DNA from: Brevundimonas sp. PAMC22021
Lineage (GTDB): Bacteria; Pseudomonadota; Alphaproteobacteria; Caulobacterales; Caulobacteraceae
Assembly (NCBI RefSeq): GCF_019443405.1
Contig: NZ_CP080376.1
Coordinates: forward strand, 1,240,001-1,304,000
Reading direction: 5' to 3'
Length of the DNA stretch: 64,000 bases
Below, piece after piece: positions 62,742-64,000 of this stretch. Each line of letters starts with the position of its first letter. The first letter of the stretch is position 1. The translations under genes and the position numbers were made by a program. The notes under the pieces are model-generated. The model saw nothing but the letters and a program-made list of their open reading frames with translations, searched no databases and was not told the DNA's origin.

Positions 62742-64000
62742 TCAGTCGACCTTCCGGAAGATCACCGAGGCGTTGGTGCCGCCGAAACCGAAGCTGTTGG
62801 ACATGGCCACGTCGATCTTCATCGGCTTGCCCTTGTGCGGAACAAGGTCGATGGGCGTCTCGTGCTCGGGATCGTCCAGGTTGATCGTCGGCGGTGCGAT
62901 CTGATCGCGGATCGCCAGCGCGCAGAAGGCCGATTCGATCGCGCCGGCCGCCCCCAGCAGATGTCCGGTCATCGACTTGGTGGACGACACGGCGAGGTCC
63001 TTGGCGTGGTCGCCGACCAGCCGCTCGACCGCCTTCAGCTCGATCCAGTCGGCCATGGTCGAGGTGCCGTGGGCGTTGACGTAGTCCAAGTCCGACGGCT
63101 CAAGCCCCGCCCGCTTCAGCGCCGCCTTCATGGCGCGGAGCCCCCCGTCGCCATCCTCGGACGGGGCGGTGATGTGATAGGCGTCCCCGCTCATGCCATA
63201 GCCGACCACCTCGCAGTAGATGGTCGCGCCGCGCGCCTTGGCGTGCTCGTATTCCTCCAGCACCAGGATACCGGCGCCCTCGCCCATGACAAAGCCGGCG
63301 TGCTCCCGGTCGTAGGGACGCGACGCCTTCTCCGGCGTGTCGTTGAAGGCGGTGCACAGGGCCTTGCAGGCCAGAAATCCCGCGATGCCGATCGGCACGA
63401 CCGAGCTTTCGGCGCCGCCGCAGACCATCACGTCCGCATCGTCCAGCGCGATCATCCGCGCCGCGTCACCGATGGCGTGGGCGCCTGTCGCGCAGGCGGT
63501 GACGGCGGCGTGGTTCGGACCCTTCAACCCGTGCCGGATCGAAATCTGTCCGCCCGCGAGATTGATCAGCGCAGACGGGATAAAGAAGGGGCTGACCCGT
63601 CGCGGCCCCTGTTCCTTCAGGATGATGGCGGTTTCGGCAATGGGGCCCAGGCCGCCGATGCCCGCCCCGACCATCACGCCGGTGCGTTCCTTGTCCTCGT
63701 CGCTCTCGGGCTTCCAGTTTGCGTCGTTCAACGCCTCGTCGGCCGCCGCGATGGCGTAGAGGATGAAGTCGTCGACGCGCTTGCGATCCTTCGCCGACAT
63801 GATCTTGTCAGGGTCGAAGTCGCCTTCGCCCCCGCCGCCGCGACCATCCACGCTCGGCACCTCGCCGGCGATGGTGCAGGCATAACCCTCGGTGTCGAAG
63901 GCGGTGATCGGACCGATGCCCGAGCGTCCCTCGACAATGCCCTTCCAGGTTTTTTCGACGCCCCAGCCCAGGGGGGTCAGAAGGCCGATGCCCGTGACGA
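62742..64000 (-). CDS. fabF: Beta-ketoacyl-ACP synthase II (FabF), N-terminus outside window
   Basis: FabF condenses malonyl-ACP with acyl-ACP in fatty acid elongation and governs temperature control of unsaturation. The frame is open to the window edge. It begins VTGIGLLTPLGWGVEKTW, so only about four residues are missing. The catalytic Cys is in TACATGAHA, with His in NAHGTSTMADWIELK and in STKSMTGHLLGAAG. 418 residues are visible, as expected. It leads the fabF-mltG-yicC-gmk run. Confidence 0.97.
   Translation of the reverse strand, partial: VTGIGLLTPLGWGVEKTWKGIVEGRSGIGPITAFDTEGYACTIAGEVPSVDGRGGGGEGDFDPDKIMSAKDRKRVDDFILYAIAAADEALNDANWKPESDEDKERTGVMVGAGIGGLGPIAETAIILKEQGPRRVSPFFIPSALINLAGGQISIRHGLKGPNHAAVTACATGAHAIGDAARMIALDDADVMVCGGAESSVVPIGIAGFLACKALCTAFNDTPEKASRPYDREHAGFVMGEGAGILVLEEYEHAKARGATIYCEVVGYGMSGDAYHITAPSEDGDGGLRAMKAALKRAGLEPSDLDYVNAHGTSTMADWIELKAVERLVGDHAKDLAVSSTKSMTGHLLGAAGAIESAFCALAIRDQIAPPTINLDDPEHETPIDLVPHKGKPMKIDVAMSNSFGFGGTNASVIFRKVD

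Overview
The window is GC-rich chromosomal DNA from an alphaproteobacterium of the order Caulobacterales, most likely Brevundimonas or a close relative. The evidence is the tig-clpP-[cicA-like]-clpX-lon cluster, a TipN-like polarity protein, a Caulobacter-type -35/-10 promoter, EcfG (sigma-T) type promoters, an HWE kinase with a single-domain response regulator, and a dense layout with many 1-4 base gene overlaps. I see no insertion sequence, prophage, restriction or CRISPR locus; this is mostly core chromosome.

Layout. 1-1.4 kb: 3' end of uvrD. 1.5-9 kb (mainly minus strand): proteostasis cluster trigger factor, ClpP, ClpX and Lon, with a CicA-like phosphatase and an unknown 106-residue gene between clpP and clpX. 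9-10.8 kb: an MBL hydrolase, then three small stress-type genes (DUF883-like, proline-rich, KGG repeat) with EcfG-like promoters. 10.8-15.2 kb: a single-ORF EgtB-EgtD ergothioneine enzyme, an acyl-CoA dehydrogenase, an SCP2 protein, a SemiSWEET and a 49-residue membrane peptide. 15.2-20.5 kb: amidase lipoprotein, S9 peptidase, ferredoxin-NADP reductase, a small chorismate mutase and an orphan Hpt protein. 20.5-25.5 kb: amino acid permease, tRNA-Lys(CTT), and an aromatic amino acid cluster (class II DAHP synthase, a prephenate dehydratase lacking an ACT domain, a second chorismate mutase) with an aromatic-rich mini-ORF before the last gene. 25.5-33.6 kb: dicarboxylate symporter, phosphoglycolate phosphatase, a palindromic repeat pair, glmU-rpiA, a cold-shock gene, glutathione reductase and a carboxylesterase.

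33.6-43.8 kb: HWE kinase and FAT GUY-type receiver, type 2 IPP isomerase, a four-repeat PPC protein, folD, a LemA/TPM/TPM operon, an EEP-family hydrolase and a phospholipase D-like enzyme. 43.9-48.2 kb: a one-TM peptide, the TipN-like coiled-coil protein, a DUF423 protein and prolyl aminopeptidase. 48.2-50.8 kb: two I78 inhibitor-like lipoproteins, holC and pepA. 50.9-60 kb: envelope operon lptF-lptG-lptD-surA followed by pdxA, rsmA and an aminotransferase. 60-64 kb (minus): gmk, yicC, mltG and fabF, which runs off the right edge.

The most notable items are the EgtB-EgtD fusion, the EcfG-promoter stress gene group, the Phe/Tyr-rich mini-ORF with competing hairpins ahead of chorismate mutase, and the tandem I78 lipoproteins that share a CTTC segment.
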